Shown here piece by piece: positions 17,623 to 26,201 of a stretch of DNA of 64,000 bases. How positions within the stretch are numbered: the stretch's first letter is position 1; each line of letters opens with the position of its first letter. The position numbers were made by a program, and so were the translations under genes. Below the pieces are notes generated by a model. It was not told the DNA's origin. It saw only the letters and a list, made by a program, of their open reading frames with translations, and did no database searches. This DNA is from Clostridia bacterium (GTDB lineage Bacteria > Bacillota > Clostridia > Oscillospirales > CAG-272), in the NCBI GenBank assembly GCA_017503105.1, contig JAFVTS010000028.1:62001-126000 (forward strand), in the 5' to 3' direction.

Positions 17623-19911
17623 ATGAAAAAAGCAGAGATAAAGAATCACAACTCCCGTCCCGCCGTGTTTATTGACGGAAAGCCTTTTCCGCCGTATATG
17701 GCGACAATCAGAACTTTGAAGGACAGCAAGGAAATAATTTTCGACCGAGATTATTTTGAAAACCTCGGTAAAAGCGGAATTAAGATTTTCTTCCTTTCCT
17801 GCAACACGGAGTGGCTCGTGCCCGATGCCATTTCTTACTTCGACAAGGAGGCTCGAATGCTCCTTGATGCCGTGCCCGACGCTTACATAATCCCACGTGT
17901 TTGTATGCACCCTCCGATAGAATGGGTTTTGGCGCATCCCGAGGAATGCCTGACCTACTCCGACGGCTCAAAGCCCGGAGTTCACGTCTTTGCGGAGAGT
18001 TACGAGGCGGATTACCCGATGCAATACTCTCTTATGTCCTCAAAGTGGCGCGAGGACGCAAGCGTGGCGCTTGAAGAGCTTTGGAAAAAGATAATGTCCC
18101 TGCCCTATGCCGACCGTATCATAGGCGCATTCTTCGGCGCAGGCGGCACTATGGAATGGTACAATATGCTTCCCGTCTTTAATAAATTTAAAAACGACGG
18201 CTTGGCGCTCGACCACAGTGATGCATTCCGCCGCGAATTTTCCGCATATCTTAAAGAAACCTACGGCACCGACGATGCGCTTGCAAAGGCTTGGGGAATT
18301 CCCGAGGCAACTATCGAAAACCCAAAAATCCCCGAGGCAAAGCAGCACTACTTCGTTTACGAAGCGGACAAGGACGCACTTTATCCGCCCGTCATTATGT
18401 ACTCCAACAACCCTCCGCCCCCTCCGTACGGCAACGGAACAAACCTCGGCTCGTTTATCGATTTCAAAACCAACAGACAGGTCTTTGATTTCTACCGCGT
18501 GTGGCATCTTGGCACGGCGCGCTCTATAACGACCTTCACCAAAGTTATAAAAAGACTGACGCCCGACAGACTAACGGGTGCATTTTACGGTGCGCTCGGA
18601 TGCAACGAGTACGCCATTTCAGGAAGCGCGCTTGGCGCAGTTGAAATCCACAAAGACCCGAGCATTGACTTCCTTGCCGCACCCGGTGTTTACGAAAACC
18701 GCCTGCCCGGCGGTTGCACGGGTCAGCGCGAGATGCAGGATTCGCTTGCTTTAAACGGCAAATTATTCCTCGTGGAAGACGACGCGCGCACCCTTGCGGA
18801 AAACCGCTTCTTTATGGACAAATATCAGATATACACGATGGAAGACTCCATAAACGTTATGAAGCGCGAGTTCGGCAGAACTATGTGCGAGGACGTGCAA
18901 GCTTGGTGGTTCGACCAGCTTATAGGCGGAAGAAGATTTAAGTATCCCGAAATTTACGAGCTCATCAAAGAGCAAGAAAGAATCGCGTACGATCTTTTTG
19001 ATGGCGAAAGAGCAAAGGGGAACGAGATCGCCCTGATCGTTGACGAAGAAACGATAGGCGCGGTTTCGCACCAGACCACAAAAGACGCGCTTGAGCAATT
19101 CCGCAACTACGAAATGGCAAAGGTCGGAGCACCGATAGACCTTTACTACCACAACGATATGAAAAATCCGAATATGCCGAAGTACAAGCTCTACGTTTTC
19201 GTAAACACCTATCTTTTAACGCAACAAGAACGTAAAGAGATTCAGGAAAAGCTAAAAAAAGACGGTGCTGTCGCACTTTGGATGTATGCCCCCGGATTCA
19301 TCGACCCGAATGCTGAAAACGCTCAAAGCACAGAGAATATGGAAAAGCTTACGGGCATAAAATTCGAGTCGATAACAGACAAATTCGATTCTGTTTTCAG
19401 ATGGAACGGAGCGGAGCACGAAATTTCGAAGCGTCTTGATAAAAGGGCGCTCTTCGGCAGATTTGACAGAAAAAAATACGTCTGCCTCGGCGTTCCCAAC
19501 GAATACACCTTTGCGAACACCTATCTCTACCCGCTCTTCTACCCCGACGACAAGGACGCGACCGTTCTCGCGCACTTTTTGACCTCAGGGTACCCCGCCG
19601 TTTGCGTGAAGCAAGCGGACGGATTTACGTCCGTTTACTACGGCTCGAAATTCATCGACGGTAAAACGCTCCGAGAGATAGCGAGGTTTGCGGGCTGCCA
19701 CATCTGGTCCGAATCCGACGACACCTTCTACGCAAACGACCATCTCGTCACGCATCACGCATCACAAAGCGGTAGAAAGAAGATAAAGTTCAAGACCCCC
19801 GTGAGCCCGTACGAGGTATACGAGAAGAAATATTACGGCAAGGGTGTCACGGAGATCGAGTTTGATTCGTACCTTGGAGAAACCAAGACGTTCAAGCTTG
19901 AAAAAGATTGA
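17623..19911 (+). CDS. Putative cytoplasmic glycoside hydrolase (clan GH-A, beta-galactosidase-like)
   Basis: The protein has 762 residues and no signal peptide. The opening (RPAVFIDGKPFPPYM) and the order of motifs fit a TIM-barrel glycosidase: Glu178 in GGTMEWY would be the acid/base and Glu385 in LVEDDART a possible nucleophile, about 200 residues apart as in GH-A enzymes. A Rossmann-like or trimerisation-type domain (EIALIVDEETIG) and a C-terminal beta domain follow, the order of GH42 beta-galactosidases. I cannot fix the family or substrate; catalytic residues are proposed from spacing only. GGAG precedes the start, and two hairpins end the transcript. Confidence 0.6.
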   Translation: MKKAEIKNHNSRPAVFIDGKPFPPYMATIRTLKDSKEIIFDRDYFENLGKSGIKIFFLSCNTEWLVPDAISYFDKEARMLLDAVPDAYIIPRVCMHPPIEWVLAHPEECLTYSDGSKPGVHVFAESYEADYPMQYSLMSSKWREDASVALEELWKKIMSLPYADRIIGAFFGAGGTMEWYNMLPVFNKFKNDGLALDHSDAFRREFSAYLKETYGTDDALAKAWGIPEATIENPKIPEAKQHYFVYEADKDALYPPVIMYSNNPPPPPYGNGTNLGSFIDFKTNRQVFDFYRVWHLGTARSITTFTKVIKRLTPDRLTGAFYGALGCNEYAISGSALGAVEIHKDPSIDFLAAPGVYENRLPGGCTGQREMQDSLALNGKLFLVEDDARTLAENRFFMDKYQIYTMEDSINVMKREFGRTMCEDVQAWWFDQLIGGRRFKYPEIYELIKEQERIAYDLFDGERAKGNEIALIVDEETIGAVSHQTTKDALEQFRNYEMAKVGAPIDLYYHNDMKNPNMPKYKLYVFVNTYLLTQQERKEIQEKLKKDGAVALWMYAPGFIDPNAENAQSTENMEKLTGIKFESITDKFDSVFRWNGAEHEISKRLDKRALFGRFDRKKYVCLGVPNEYTFANTYLYPLFYPDDKDATVLAHFLTSGYPAVCVKQADGFTSVYYGSKFIDGKTLREIARFAGCHIWSESDDTFYANDHLVTHHASQSGRKKIKFKTPVSPYEVYEKKYYGKGVTEIEFDSYLGETKTFKLEKD

Positions 19912-19933
19912 ACGAACGTAAACTTTGCTTTAC

Positions 19934-20044
19934 ATTAAGGCGCAAACAAGCCTTAATATTTTAACACGCCCCGATACTAATATATTTTTATCCGATAGCG
20001 GCAGAAAAATTCGCATTTCGATTTTTCTGCCGTTTTATTTTTTC
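19934..20044 (+). terminator. Tandem terminators after the glycoside hydrolase gene
   Basis: The first hairpin pairs ATTAAGGC 19934-19941 with GCCTTAAT 19950-19957 and is followed by ATTTT. The second pairs CGGCAGAAAAAT 19999-20010 with ATTTTTCTGCCG 20021-20032 and is followed by a T-rich tail. A TTTAACACG word (19960-19968) lies between them. Confidence 0.85.
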
Positions 20045-20185
20045 AAAAAACGCCGTTTTTACGCTTTCATTCCTTAAATTGTTACACATATAAAGACGTC
20101 AAAATTCACAAATTAAAGTCGTAACGAAGCGCAAAGCAAAAAGCGGTTACAAACACGAAATTTTAAGAGAAAAAGAGGAATAAAA

Positions 20186-21352
20186 ATGAGAGGAAAACGA
20201 AGTATCGCGCTTGCGTCCGTCCTGCTTGCGGTGCAACTGTTTTCGACGGCTCTTCCAACCCTTGCGGCAGGTGCGGAAAAGAGTGTCGAACGCGAAGATA
20301 AAAGCTACTCTTCGGAACAGAGTTGCGAGTGCGCGGCGCTCAGAGATGACGTCGAGGTTTCGTCAAGATTTCTTGAGCTTCTCTTCGGCAAGAAAAAGAA
20401 GCACGAGGCACATATAAATAAGGAAGAAAAGCAAGAGGGTAAGACCGAGCTCACGCTCTGCCCCGGCGGCGACGTCTTTGGAATAAAAATAGCGAAAGAC
20501 GGTGTCAGCGTGGCAAGTGTCAGCGAAGAATGCGGATTGAAATACGGCGATATAATCATTTCCATAGGAGGAAAGCGCATACGCTCCCTCTCCGACGTTA
20601 AGGCTGTGCTTGAAGGCTCCGACGGAAGCCCGCTCGACCTTGTAATAGAGCGAGGCGGCTCCAAGGTAGAGGCGAAAATAATTCCGAAAAAATCGGACGG
20701 CACCTACACGCTCGGAGCAACGCTAAAGGACGGCGTTGCGGGCATCGGCACAGTCACCTACTTTAACCCGAAAACGGGTGAGTTCGGCGGTCTTGGTCAC
20801 GCCATATGCGAGCCGAAAACAGCGGAGCCCGTAAAAATGAAAAAGGGCTCTGTAAACGGAGTCCTGCTCGGCGGAGTTGACAAGAGCGAGGCGGGAGATC
20901 CCGGTGAGCTCACGGGGCTGCTCACGGAGGACGTGCTTGGCGAGCTTTATTCAAATACCAAGGAAGGTGTTTTCGGAAAATTTAACACGCCCCCCGACCT
21001 TTCGCGAAAAGCGCTGCCCGTCGGCAAAAAAAGTGACGTCCGCGAGGGCGAGGCTGTGATCTATTCCACGGTGAAAAACGGGCACCGCGACGAGTATAAG
21101 GTCGAGATCTTCGACATCGACCGCACCTCGGACGGTCCAAAATCCTTTAAGGTCAGAGTTACCGACGAGGCACTGAAAGCGCTCACGGGCGGCATAGTCC
21201 GCGGAATGTCCGGCTCCCCTATCATACAAGACGGCAAGCTCGTCGGTGCTGTCACTCACGTTATGGTCGCAAATCCCACCGAGGGGTATGGGATATTCAT
21301 CGAAAATATGCTAAACGCGGCACAGGGGCAGGTTCAGCCGAAGGCGGCGTAA
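20186..21352 (+). CDS. spoIVB: SpoIVB peptidase, forespore signalling protease
   Basis: The protein has 388 residues. The N-terminal membrane or signal segment (ALASVLLAVQLFSTALP) is followed by a PDZ domain at about 105-160 (GLKYGDIIISIGG) and an S55 protease domain with His205 in GGLGHAICEP and a Ser in GMSGSPI. SpoIVB is made in the forespore, is secreted into the intermembrane space and triggers SpoIVFB, which cleaves pro-sigma-K in the mother cell. The family has about 400-430 residues. A second, diverged copy of the last 48 codons and of the terminator lies at 25316-25506. Confidence 0.92.
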   Translation: MRGKRSIALASVLLAVQLFSTALPTLAAGAEKSVEREDKSYSSEQSCECAALRDDVEVSSRFLELLFGKKKKHEAHINKEEKQEGKTELTLCPGGDVFGIKIAKDGVSVASVSEECGLKYGDIIISIGGKRIRSLSDVKAVLEGSDGSPLDLVIERGGSKVEAKIIPKKSDGTYTLGATLKDGVAGIGTVTYFNPKTGEFGGLGHAICEPKTAEPVKMKKGSVNGVLLGGVDKSEAGDPGELTGLLTEDVLGELYSNTKEGVFGKFNTPPDLSRKALPVGKKSDVREGEAVIYSTVKNGHRDEYKVEIFDIDRTSDGPKSFKVRVTDEALKALTGGIVRGMSGSPIIQDGKLVGAVTHVMVANPTEGYGIFIENMLNAAQGQVQPKAA

Positions 21353-21356
21353 ACAA

Positions 21357-21394
21357 AAGGCAATATCACTCCATTCGGTTTGATATTGCCTTTT
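21357..21394. terminator. Bidirectional terminator after spoIVB
   Basis: AAGGCAATATCA 21357-21368 pairs with TGATATTGCCTT 21381-21392, with A residues before and T residues after. It serves spoIVB and the convergent AraC gene. A near copy lies at 25470-25506. Confidence 0.88.
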
Positions 21395-21395
21395 C

Positions 21396-22163
21396 TCATA
21401 GATTCTCATATTGCATTGGCGAAACGCCGACTCGTTTGGAAAATTCTCTTGAGAAATGACAGGGCTCTGTGTATCCACATAGAATTCCAACCTCCCCAAC
21501 AGAAAAATCTTTTGATGATAATAACGTTTTCGCATATTCTATTCGCTTTTGTATAATATATTCCTTGGGAGAAATGCCGAAGGTGTTCAAAAACAAGCGC
21601 CTGAAATAAACTTCGCTGATTCCGCACATGGCGGCAAGCTCGCAAACTGTAAGATCATTTTGAGTAAAAGCTCGCTCCATCTCTTCAACGGCAGGAGCGA
21701 TCAAGGATACCTGCGTTTTAGATATGTACTGCCTTTTTTGCTCCTTTTGCATTTGATAGATGCCGTCATACAGCGCGCGCATGGAGAGAAGGCGGGCGTG
21801 CTCGTTCTTGCTTTTCCACGCATCACATGCTGCCTTGAAATTATGAAGCAAAGCTTCTGTGTTTCGAAAGGAAACCGAAAAGGGCTTGTCGAGGATTTTC
21901 GAGTCAAAATTGATGGCGTAGCATCCACCGATCGTGTACTGTTCAACGCGATAAGACGAGCCCTTTGGCAAGTAAAAAAGAGTGTTTTGAACAGTATGCA
22001 GAATACGCCCATCATCAAAAATATAATCCTTCACGCTGCTTGCGTCGTTCAAGACTAAACCGTGATACGGACGGTTATTGTGTATATGTTGGCCGCTATT
22101 AGGGGGAACGTATATTGCAAGGCTAATATCTGTAATGATTATGTTTTTCCACTGTTCGTTCAT
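21396..22163 (-). CDS. AraC-family transcriptional regulator of the first glycyl radical module
   Basis: The protein has 255 residues from ATG 22163. An N-terminal cupin-like ligand domain (NSGQHIHNNRPYHGLVLND) is followed by two helix-turn-helix motifs at the C-terminus (LTVCELAAMCGISEVYFRR and FSVGEVGILCGYTEPCHFS). The frame is open about 45 codons further upstream, but GAGGTGA just before this ATG and the promoter within that stretch decide for the shorter form. It is divergent from the glycyl radical enzyme gene with both promoters in 120 bases, so it most likely controls that operon in response to the enzyme's substrate. Confidence 0.85.
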   Translation of the reverse strand: MNEQWKNIIITDISLAIYVPPNSGQHIHNNRPYHGLVLNDASSVKDYIFDDGRILHTVQNTLFYLPKGSSYRVEQYTIGGCYAINFDSKILDKPFSVSFRNTEALLHNFKAACDAWKSKNEHARLLSMRALYDGIYQMQKEQKRQYISKTQVSLIAPAVEEMERAFTQNDLTVCELAAMCGISEVYFRRLFLNTFGISPKEYIIQKRIEYAKTLLSSKDFSVGEVGILCGYTEPCHFSREFSKRVGVSPMQYENL

Positions 22164-22181
22164 TGTCATCACCTCGATATC

Positions 22182-22210
22182 ATTATAACATTTTGTTTCG
22201 ATTTCGTCAA
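22182..22210 (-). promoter_or_regulatory. Promoter of the AraC gene
   Basis: Minus strand TTGACG (22210-22205), 17 bases, TATAAT (22187-22182), ending 18 bases before the start codon. Confidence 0.75.
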
Positions 22211-22227
22211 GTGTATTGATTGTATCA

Positions 22228-22256
22228 TTTACAATATTGATAAAGCAAGATATACT
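22228..22256 (+). promoter_or_regulatory. Promoter of the first glycyl radical enzyme operon
   Basis: TTTACA 22228-22233, 17 bases, TATACT 22251-22256, ending 28 bases before the start codon. It lies back to back with the AraC gene promoter. Confidence 0.7.
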
Positions 22257-22284
22257 GTAATCAATAACATTCAGAGGTGATCTC

Positions 22285-24489
22285 ATGCAATACATCAATC
22301 AACAAAGTTATGAATACATCAAAAACAAATACCACGATACAGGAAAGCCTTTTGACCCTTACAAACGATTTATCCGTCACGACGAGATCTTTTCACCCGA
22401 TAGCGGAATGGCACCCGAGGATATTATTGAGGGAATTACAGAAAACGATGCGATCTATGCGGAGCTTTCTCATCCCGTGAGAAAGGCACGTGCTCTTGAA
22501 TATGTTTTGAAAAACACAAGAATTTCCTGTGATGGTAGGGATATATTCCCTGCGATCAATATGATCGACCGTCCTCTTAGCAAGACCATTATAAAAAAAT
22601 GGCGAGATGAGGTATTTACCGAGACCATTCCGGACGTTGAGGCACGTCGAAGCCAATTGGAGCGTGACGGTATCGTTGCGATATCGCCCGATTACGATCA
22701 CAGCGTTCCCGTATGGGATAGGCTGTTTACTCTGGGCTTCTCCGGTATTTTGGAAGAAAGCGAGAAAGCTCGTGCGAGCAAAAGCCGCACCGAAGAGGAG
22801 GATGCATTCTTCGAGGGTATCAAGATCACATATGAGGCAGTTCTCTCATTCATCGACCGCTTGAATGCTATGGCAACCGCTCCAAAAATGAAATCCGCCC
22901 TTGCAAGCATCCGTCGCGGCGCACCGCAGAGCTTCTATGAAGCCCTTCTGTTGTCCTACCTCTACTTTATGATCAGCGAGCATATCGACAATCTGCAAGT
23001 GCGTTCGCTTTCGGGCTTTGACACTTCTTTTTACAAATTGTATAAAAAAGATATCGAAAACGGTGTTCCCGAAGAAGAAATCAGAAGCGATCTCGCATAC
23101 TATTTTTTACAGTTTACGGCAATAGGAAACTATTGGAATCAACCGGTATATCTCGGCGGTGAGAATGAGGACGGAAAAGCGGTAATAAACGAGCTGTCAT
23201 ATCTGTTTCTTGATACGTATGACGAAATGGGACTGTATAACCCCAAAATTCAGATAAAGGTTTCCGATTCCACGCCGAGGGGCATTTTACTTAAGGCACT
23301 TGATATGATACGTCGCGGAAGAAACAGTATTGTTTTCGTTTCCGATAAAACGATCAGACGCGCGATGGAGCGAGCAGGTGTTTCACCCGAGGATGCGCGA
23401 CTCGCAAATATCACGGGCTGCTACGAGTATTCTTCGCAGGGCTCATACTGTAGCGGCATGAATTACGTAAATCTTATGAAGCCTCTTGAATATGCTTTAC
23501 ACCAAGGACACGATGGTGTTACGGGCGTTATGGCAGGGCTTGACTGTACTCCACCCTCGGGCTACGGCTCATTTGAGGAGCTGTACGAGGAGTATAAGCG
23601 CCAGCTTACGCGTATAATTGACGTAACCGTTGATACGGTAAACGGCTTTGAGAGCTACCTTTCGGTAATCAATCCCTTGTCGATGCTTTCGGCTACATTC
23701 CCGAGTTGTCTTGAAAAAGCTAAGGATGCGATCGGCGGAGGCGGATGCTATAATGGTAGCATTATGACTTTCGGCTTTCTCGGTGATATTACCGACTCAC
23801 TTATGATGATCAAAAAATATGTTTACGAGAAAAAAGAACTGACACTTTCAGATCTTGTTTCGATTCTCGATAAAAATTTCGAAGGTGAAGAATTGTTCCG
23901 TCGAAAGCTTCTTGCTGACCGAGGAAAATGGGGAAATAATAAAGAACGCCCCGATGCGATAGCGGTTGATCTTGTGAATTTCATTGTCAAAAATCTCTGT
24001 GGCAGAGCCAATTCCCGCGACGACAAATGGAACTGCGGCTTTCACGTGGCTCGCATGTCCTATACCCAAGGTAAGCTGACCGCATCCTCTGCAAACGGCA
24101 GACTTTATGGCGAGGAGCTATCCAAAAACATTTCGGCATCTATGGGACAAAACCGCGAGGGAGCAACAGCTGCAATTCTTTCGGCAACAAAGATTGACGC
24201 GACAGACTTTACCTGCGATGCCGCTCTCGATCTCGGTCTGCTGCCTTCGACGGTAAAAGGCGAGGACGGTCTTGAAGCAATGTATGGATTGCTGACGTCT
24301 TTCTGCAGACGCGGCGGTCACGCGCTTCATATCAACGTTTTTGACGCAGACACGCTCCGCGATGCGCAGGCTCATCCCGAAAAATATCAAGATCTTCAGA
24401 TACGTGTCTGCGGCTGGAACGTGCTTTGGAACAATATCAATAAAGAAGAACAGGATGGCTTTATCCGCCAGGCGGAGGCACTTGTATGA
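22285..24489 (+). CDS. Glycyl radical enzyme, pyruvate-formate-lyase superfamily, substrate unknown
   Basis: The protein has 734 residues. It has the ten-stranded barrel layout of the superfamily with the thiyl cysteine Cys379 in TGCYEYSSQ and the radical site Gly710 in IRVCGWNVLW. The GCxE motif (Glu381 as base) is shared by dehydratases, C-N lyases and some decarboxylases, and excludes true pyruvate formate-lyase, which has two adjacent Cys. It is shorter than most members (about 780-840), and the radical loop RVCGW departs from the usual RVSGY. Codon use favours A/T-ending codons more than the neighbours do. AGAGGTGA (22273-22280) sets the start. The stop overlaps the activase start by 4 bases. 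I cannot name the reaction. Confidence 0.88.
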   Translation: MQYINQQSYEYIKNKYHDTGKPFDPYKRFIRHDEIFSPDSGMAPEDIIEGITENDAIYAELSHPVRKARALEYVLKNTRISCDGRDIFPAINMIDRPLSKTIIKKWRDEVFTETIPDVEARRSQLERDGIVAISPDYDHSVPVWDRLFTLGFSGILEESEKARASKSRTEEEDAFFEGIKITYEAVLSFIDRLNAMATAPKMKSALASIRRGAPQSFYEALLLSYLYFMISEHIDNLQVRSLSGFDTSFYKLYKKDIENGVPEEEIRSDLAYYFLQFTAIGNYWNQPVYLGGENEDGKAVINELSYLFLDTYDEMGLYNPKIQIKVSDSTPRGILLKALDMIRRGRNSIVFVSDKTIRRAMERAGVSPEDARLANITGCYEYSSQGSYCSGMNYVNLMKPLEYALHQGHDGVTGVMAGLDCTPPSGYGSFEELYEEYKRQLTRIIDVTVDTVNGFESYLSVINPLSMLSATFPSCLEKAKDAIGGGGCYNGSIMTFGFLGDITDSLMMIKKYVYEKKELTLSDLVSILDKNFEGEELFRRKLLADRGKWGNNKERPDAIAVDLVNFIVKNLCGRANSRDDKWNCGFHVARMSYTQGKLTASSANGRLYGEELSKNISASMGQNREGATAAILSATKIDATDFTCDAALDLGLLPSTVKGEDGLEAMYGLLTSFCRRGGHALHINVFDADTLRDAQAHPEKYQDLQIRVCGWNVLWNNINKEEQDGFIRQAEALV

Positions 24490-25307
24490 CCGCAGCCATA
24501 TTTGAAATCAAGCGTTTTGCCGTGCACGACGGCGACGGAATCAGAACAACCGTGTTCTTCAAGGGGTGCCCTTTGCGTTGCGTGTGGTGCCATAACCCCG
24601 AGGGACTGACCGCTATACCGCAGACCGCCCACTACTCTCATAAATGCATCGGTTGCGGAGAGTGCAAAAAGGAAGGTTTTACGCCCGAGGATTGCCTTGG
24701 CGAAGCCACTGTTCTCTATGGAAAGGAAATGACGGTAGAGGAACTTTTGCCCATTCTTCTTGAGGACCGAGATTTTTATGAAACCTCGGGCGGCGGAGTT
24801 ACGCTTTCGGGAGGTGAGTGCCTGATGCAAGCCGATTTCTGCGCCGAGCTTTTAAAAAAGTTGAAGGAAAACGAAATACACACCGCTGTGGACACCTGCG
24901 GTTTCGTATCGAAAGAAAGCTTAGACAAGGTCATTCCGTATACAGACGTATTTCTTTATGATATAAAAGCCTATGATGAGGAGGTTCATATTAAATGCAC
25001 GGAAGTATCAAACAGAATCATACTTGAAAATCTTGCATATCTTGACTCGCTTAACAAAAAGATCGAGGTCCGCATCCCCTACGTTCCGGATTACAACGAC
25101 GATCAAATCGAAAAGATTGCACATTTTCTCGCGCCGCTTCAAAGCATCACGAAAATACGCGTGCTTCCCTACCACAATTATGCCGGATCAAAATATAAAG
25201 CATTAGATATCGTGAACACACTGCCCGAAAAATTGCCCACGGACGAAGAAATAAAAATAGCGGTGGAAACAATAAAAAAACTCACAAATTTTGTTGTCCT
25301 TTCTTGA
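24486..25307 (+). CDS. Glycyl radical enzyme activase (radical SAM), short auxiliary-cluster insert
   Basis: The protein has 273 residues. The radical SAM cluster motif is Cys28, Cys32, Cys35 (CPLRCVWC), followed by [15 protein letters not shown] and DVFLYDIK, as in PFL-activase-type proteins. It abstracts H from Gly710 of the partner enzyme. The ferredoxin-like insert is shortened: Cys54, 57, 60 and 70 could bind one 4Fe-4S cluster, whereas the second activase in this window has eight Cys for two. It overlaps the enzyme gene by ATGA. Only 8 bases separate its stop from the spoIVB fragment. Confidence 0.9.
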   Translation: MTAAIFEIKRFAVHDGDGIRTTVFFKGCPLRCVWCHNPEGLTAIPQTAHYSHKCIGCGECKKEGFTPEDCLGEATVLYGKEMTVEELLPILLEDRDFYETSGGGVTLSGGECLMQADFCAELLKKLKENEIHTAVDTCGFVSKESLDKVIPYTDVFLYDIKAYDEEVHIKCTEVSNRIILENLAYLDSLNKKIEVRIPYVPDYNDDQIEKIAHFLAPLQSITKIRVLPYHNYAGSKYKALDIVNTLPEKLPTDEEIKIAVETIKKLTNFVVLS

Positions 25308-25315
25308 CCACACTC

Positions 25316-25462
25316 GTGTCAGGCTCTCCTATCATACAGGACGGAAAGCTCATCGGTGCTGTCACGCACGTATTAGTAGCCAACCTGACGGAAGGTTATG
25401 GAATTTTTATTGAAAATATGCTGAGTGCAGCGCAAAATCAGGTACAGCCAAAGGCGACGTAA
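25316..25462 (+). pseudogene. spoIVB 3' fragment (last 48 codons)
   Basis: The frame reads [20 protein letters not shown] and on to the stop at 25460-25462, matching the C-terminus of the intact spoIVB with 7 changes in 48 residues. It has no start codon, promoter or His region, so it cannot make a protease. Most nucleotide differences are silent, so this piece was part of a working spoIVB until recently, most likely in another strain. It forms the right edge of the inserted module. Confidence 0.85.
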
Positions 25463-25469
25463 AAAAATA

Positions 25470-25506
25470 AAGGCAATATCATTTCCTCTCGGTTTGATAT
25501 TGCCTT
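25470..25506. terminator. Second copy of the spoIVB terminator
   Basis: AAGGCAATATCA 25470-25481 pairs with TGATATTGCCTT 25495-25506; the stem is identical to that at 21357-21392 with a changed loop. It can stop both the activase transcript and the convergent doc transcript. Confidence 0.88.
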
Positions 25507-25511
25507 GTTTC

Positions 25512-25889
25512 TTATGCCTCGTTTTCTAATATCCACTCCAAAAGCTCTTGATATTTCATCTCTCCTGCCGCGACCGCAAGACCTACGCGTGCGACCTCGG
25601 CATTGGTGGGGCGGAGCTTGATACCATTGGTTTCAAGAAACGTGAGAAGAACGTACATTCCTATCCTTTTGTTTCCATCCACAAAGGCGTGATTGGAAAT
25701 CAAAGAAAAACCGAGCCGTGCGCCCTTTTCTTGCTTGGTGGGATATAACTCTTTTCCGTCAAAGGTGGCAAACGCCGACTCGAGCGCGCTATTGAGAAGC
25801 GCAATATCACGTAAGCTCGGATCACCGCCCGTTTCCTCTGTAATGAGTCTGTGAAGAAGCAATACTTTTTCTTGCGAAAACTTAATCAT
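25512..25889 (-). CDS. doc: Doc-type Fic-domain toxin
   Basis: The protein has 125 residues, the length of phage P1 Doc. The Fic motif is HAFVDGNKRIG near residue 67. Doc phosphorylates elongation factor Tu and blocks translation; other Fic proteins transfer AMP. GDPSLRDIALLNSALESAFA near residue 22 is typical of death-on-curing proteins. It follows its antitoxin gene by 9 bases on the minus strand. The pair sits next to the inserted glycyl radical module and may help to keep the region in the genome. Confidence 0.9.
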   Translation of the reverse strand: MIKFSQEKVLLLHRLITEETGGDPSLRDIALLNSALESAFATFDGKELYPTKQEKGARLGFSLISNHAFVDGNKRIGMYVLLTFLETNGIKLRPTNAEVARVGLAVAAGEMKYQELLEWILENEA

Positions 25890-25898
25890 ATCAAATCC

Positions 25899-26141
25899 TC
25901 ACTTTGCCAGCTCTTCAAAGGCGGGACGGTAGAGCTTCAAAATGCGCGCCGCCACAAAGTCGATCTTCTCGTCATCGGTCATTTCGATAGTGGTATCCTG
26001 TTCGATATCCACTAATTTGTACTTTGGTTTGTTGTTTTTGAAAATATAAAGCTCGCCGTGCTTGTCGGTCATCCTCGCCACGCGGGAAAAATTCTGATTT
26101 GCCTCGGAAATTGAAACGATTTGATTCGTATTCAAATTCAT
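25899..26141 (-). CDS. phd: Phd/YefM-type antitoxin
   Basis: The protein has 80 residues. The N-terminal half (SISEANQNFSRVARMTDKHG) is the Phd DNA-binding fold and KNNKPKYKLVDI is its usual strand. The acidic C-terminal half (MTDDEKIDFVAARILKLY) would wrap the Doc toxin. I take ATG 26141, just after AGGAGGTG; an upstream GTG lies inside that ribosome-binding site. It represses its own promoter in known systems, and a palindrome overlapping the promoter here fits that. Confidence 0.88.
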   Translation of the reverse strand: MNLNTNQIVSISEANQNFSRVARMTDKHGELYIFKNNKPKYKLVDIEQDTTIEMTDDEKIDFVAARILKLYRPAFEELAK

Positions 26142-26172
26142 TATATACACCTCCTTTTGAGATTACAATATT

Positions 26173-26201
26173 ATTATACACAAATTTTAGGATATTGTCA
26201 A
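26173..26201 (-). promoter_or_regulatory. Consensus promoter of the phd-doc operon
   Basis: Minus strand TTGACA (26201-26196), 17 bases, TATAAT (26178-26173): both boxes match the consensus fully. Confidence 0.88.

Larger units (their letters stand above)
21208..25506. repeat. Imperfect direct repeats (spoIVB 3' end plus terminator) flanking the first glycyl radical module
   Basis: Copy A is 21208-21392 and copy B is 25316-25506. By hand count about 34 of 147 coding positions differ, mostly third codon positions, and the terminator stem is identical. The unique DNA between them (21393-25315) holds an AraC regulator, a glycyl radical enzyme and its activase. This suggests integration of foreign DNA by homologous recombination at spoIVB. 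Confidence 0.8.

Noticed and set aside
22164-22298. N-terminal extension of 45 codons on the AraC gene of the first glycyl radical module
   Set aside because: The stretch contains the promoters for both divergent genes and does not look like protein; GAGGTGA marks the shorter start.
21393-25315. The glycyl radical module as a transposon or integrase-borne island
   Set aside because: No transposase, integrase, terminal inverted repeats or tRNA end is present; the flanking repeats are a gene 3' end with its terminator, which fits homologous recombination better.
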